A DNA stretch of 64,000 nt from Diacronema lutheri (taxonomy: Eukaryota; Haptophyta; Pavlovophyceae; Pavlovales; Pavlovaceae). The stretch covers positions 62,001-126,000 of the forward strand of contig JAGTXO010000013.1 in assembly GCA_019448385.1 (NCBI GenBank), read 5' to 3'. The notes under the pieces are model-generated. The model had not been told where the DNA came from, searched no databases, and saw nothing but the letters and a program-made list of their open reading frames with translations. Shown piece after piece: positions 62,722 through 64,000 of the stretch; position 1 is the stretch's first letter, and each line of letters starts with the position of its first letter. The translations under genes and the position numbers were made by a program.

Positions 62722-64000
62722 GCCCGTCGCGCCGCTGCACGCCGCTGAGCTACCTCCCGACGAGCTGCCCATCGAGGGCATGTGCTACCGCGCGACGGTC
62801 GTGTCCGTTCGCGAATTTGGCTTCTTCGTCAAGATCCCCGGGTACGCCAAGCAGGGGCTCGTGCACATCTCGCAGCTCGCGCCGCACCGCGTTGACGCGT
62901 CCGAGCTGCGCACGTTTGCGCGCGAGGGCGACGCGGTATGGGTCAAGGTGCTCGCCCTCGAGGGTACCGGCCCCACCGTGCGCATCGCATGCTCGATGAA
63001 GGTGGTCGACCAGGAGGACGGGCGCGACCTCGACCCGGACGACGAGGAGGGGCAGGCGCGGCGCGCCGGCGGTGGCGGCGCGCCGGCCGGCGGCAGCTCC
63101 GCGGGCGGGGTCCGCGCCGCGCTTGGCGGCGGCTTTGGCGGAGGCGGCGCGCCGCGCTCGACCGAGCCGCCCGCGCTCTTTTCAATCCACCGCGGGACGG
63201 TCAGGAGCCACATGCCCTTTGGCGCCTTCATCGAGCTCGACGGCTTCGCCAAGCAGGGGCTGTGCCACATCTCGCAGTTGAGCGACTCGCGTGTCGACGT
63301 CTCTGAGCTCGAGAGCCTCTGCCCGCTCGGCAGCGCCGTCTGGGCCAAGGTGGACAAGGTGGACAGCGCCTCGGGCAAGTACGGCCTCTCTCTCAAGGTG
63401 GTCGACCAGCTCACCGGCGTGGATCTTGACCCCGAGCACGCGGCCGCGGAGCGTGGCGGTGGGTTTGGCGCGCGCGGTGGTGGCAGTGGCGCCGCCGAGC
63501 CGGGCGCGCTCGTGCGCAAGCCGGGCGGCGCCGGCCCGGCCCTCGAATGGGGCCACATGGCGGCCGATGTATATCGGCCGCCGCCCGGCGCCGCGGCCGA
63601 GTACGACTTTGTCGTCGACGAGGACGATGCACTCATCCCCGCAGCGGGCGCGGGCGCGCTCGGCGCGCGGCCCGCCGGCGAGCGCACGCTCGCGGACGTG
63701 TGGCGCGACGGGCCCGTGCGCGACCTGGAGGCGGACGCGGCGGACGTGGCGCGGACCGCCGGCGCGGCGGCGGGTGGCGCGGCGGCGGGCGCTGGCGGCG
63801 GCGCGGCGATGCTTGGCGTCGGCCTCGAGTCCGTCGCGCGCGCGGAGGCGCTGCTCGCGCAGGCGATGGGCGCGGGCGCACCGCACGAGTCGCGCAAGCG
63901 GAGGAAGAGCGAGAGGCGCGCGCGCAGCGAGGACGACGAGCGGAGCCGGCGGCGCAGACGCGACGGGTCGGGCAAGCGCGGGCGCAAGGACAAGGGCAAG
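62468..64000 (+). CDS. Two-S1-domain RNA-binding protein (ZCCHC17/pNO40-like), 3' partial
   Basis: This runs off the right edge. The ATG at 62468 gives MATSGSSYSYSSYSSSRSRSRSPEPE, an SR-like head. After a Gly tract, the first S1 domain spans about 62760-63010 (IEGMCYRATVVSVREFGFFVKIPGYAKQGLVHISQLAPHRV...GDAVWVKVLALE...RIACSMKVVDQEDGRDLDPD). After a Gly-rich linker, a second S1 domain spans 63180-63430 (FSIHRGTVRSHMPFGAFIELDGFAKQGLCHISQLSDSRV...GSAVWAKVDKV...KYGLSLKVVDQLTGVDLDP). The paired KQGLxHISQL and KVVDQxxGxDLDP motifs are characteristic of ZCCHC17 (nucleolar pNO40, ribosome/splicing-associated) and plant relatives, although animals have one S1. The tail is Ala/Gly-rich then strongly basic (RKRRKSERRARSEDDERSRRRRR). 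No intron within the window. Confidence 0.88.

Noticed and set aside
1-64000. tRNA or rRNA genes, telomere, centromere or transposase genes
   Set aside because: No cloverleaf B-box/A-box pair, rRNA core, telomeric repeat, or transposase/reverse-transcriptase motif was recognised by eye; a covariance-model scan would be needed to exclude tRNAs formally.

Overview
This window looks like nuclear DNA from a GC-rich, gene-dense, flagellated alga, most likely a pavlophyte haptophyte such as Diacronema (Pavlova). The evidence is very high GC with C/G-ending codons, many short spliceosomal introns (donor usually GTGCGC, acceptor GCGCAG, some GC-AG), and entirely eukaryotic gene content. That content includes clathrin AP-1 gamma, the FACT subunit SSRP1, V-ATPase B, mRNA cap methyltransferase, an outer-dynein-arm docking protein and an ERK7-type MAP kinase. 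The strongest taxonomic clue is a C18 delta-9 fatty-acid elongase that from memory closely resembles the Pavlova/Isochrysis enzymes. No bacterial operon, rRNA, recognisable tRNA, CRISPR array or autonomous transposon was seen.

Layout. 1-1955: 3' part of a Na+/Ca2+ exchanger-like gene (+). 2140-3873: organophosphate/Pi antiporter-like MFS carrier (+). 4088-19538: a very large (+) region beginning with a secreted plant-type LRR domain, followed by a 1.8 kb (Ser-Pro-Pro-Pro)n tract and then a polycystin-1-like protein (12 novel repeats, 5 IPT/TIG, REJ/PKD, EGF-like, GPS, TM helices, EF-hands). A single extra base in the SPPP tract separates the two frames. 19912-23197 (-): cyclic-nucleotide-gated-like channel. 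23352-24728 (-): cap N7-methyltransferase. 24963-25799 (-): FAD/NAD(P) oxidoreductase, divergent from 25895-26740 (+), the elongase. 27239-28417 (+): unknown protein. 28678-31341 (-): Tudor-like low-complexity protein. 31360-34187 (-): outer-arm docking protein ODA1, divergent from SSRP1 at 34273-36858 (+). 37094-41327 (-): AP-1 gamma, divergent (30 bp between ATGs) from a GT77 arabinosyltransferase-like gene at 41358-44477 (+). 44597-46112 (-): ERK7/MAPK15. 46537-50843 (-): protein with two cNMP-binding-like domains. 51464-52537 (-): GT8 glycosyltransferase with an in-frame stop. 52817-53693 (+): CacyBP/SIP. 53885-56137 (-): multi-TM protein with a TIR-like domain. 57295-57744 (+): HPt phosphotransfer protein. 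57996-58835 (-) and 58869-59307 (+): two unknown proteins sharing a 33 bp divergent promoter. 59895-62302 (-): V-ATPase subunit B, divergent from a 3'-truncated two-S1-domain RNA-binding protein (ZCCHC17-like) at 62468->64000 (+).

Themes. Several genes point to flagellar or calcium signalling (ODA1, polycystin-like, ERK7, CNG-like channel, NCX). An SPPP hydroxyproline-rich tract and a GT77-type Hyp-arabinosyltransferase lie in the same window. Start codons of divergent genes can be about 30 bp apart. A conserved upstream element with core GTAAGCGTCGTTAGTATT precedes three genes in gene-sense orientation, and two of these copies are accompanied by a perfect ATATGG-centred palindrome. Introns carry minisatellites and long poly-C/poly-G tracts. 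Intron boundaries given below were chosen by eye to keep frame and family alignment; they have not been tested against transcripts.
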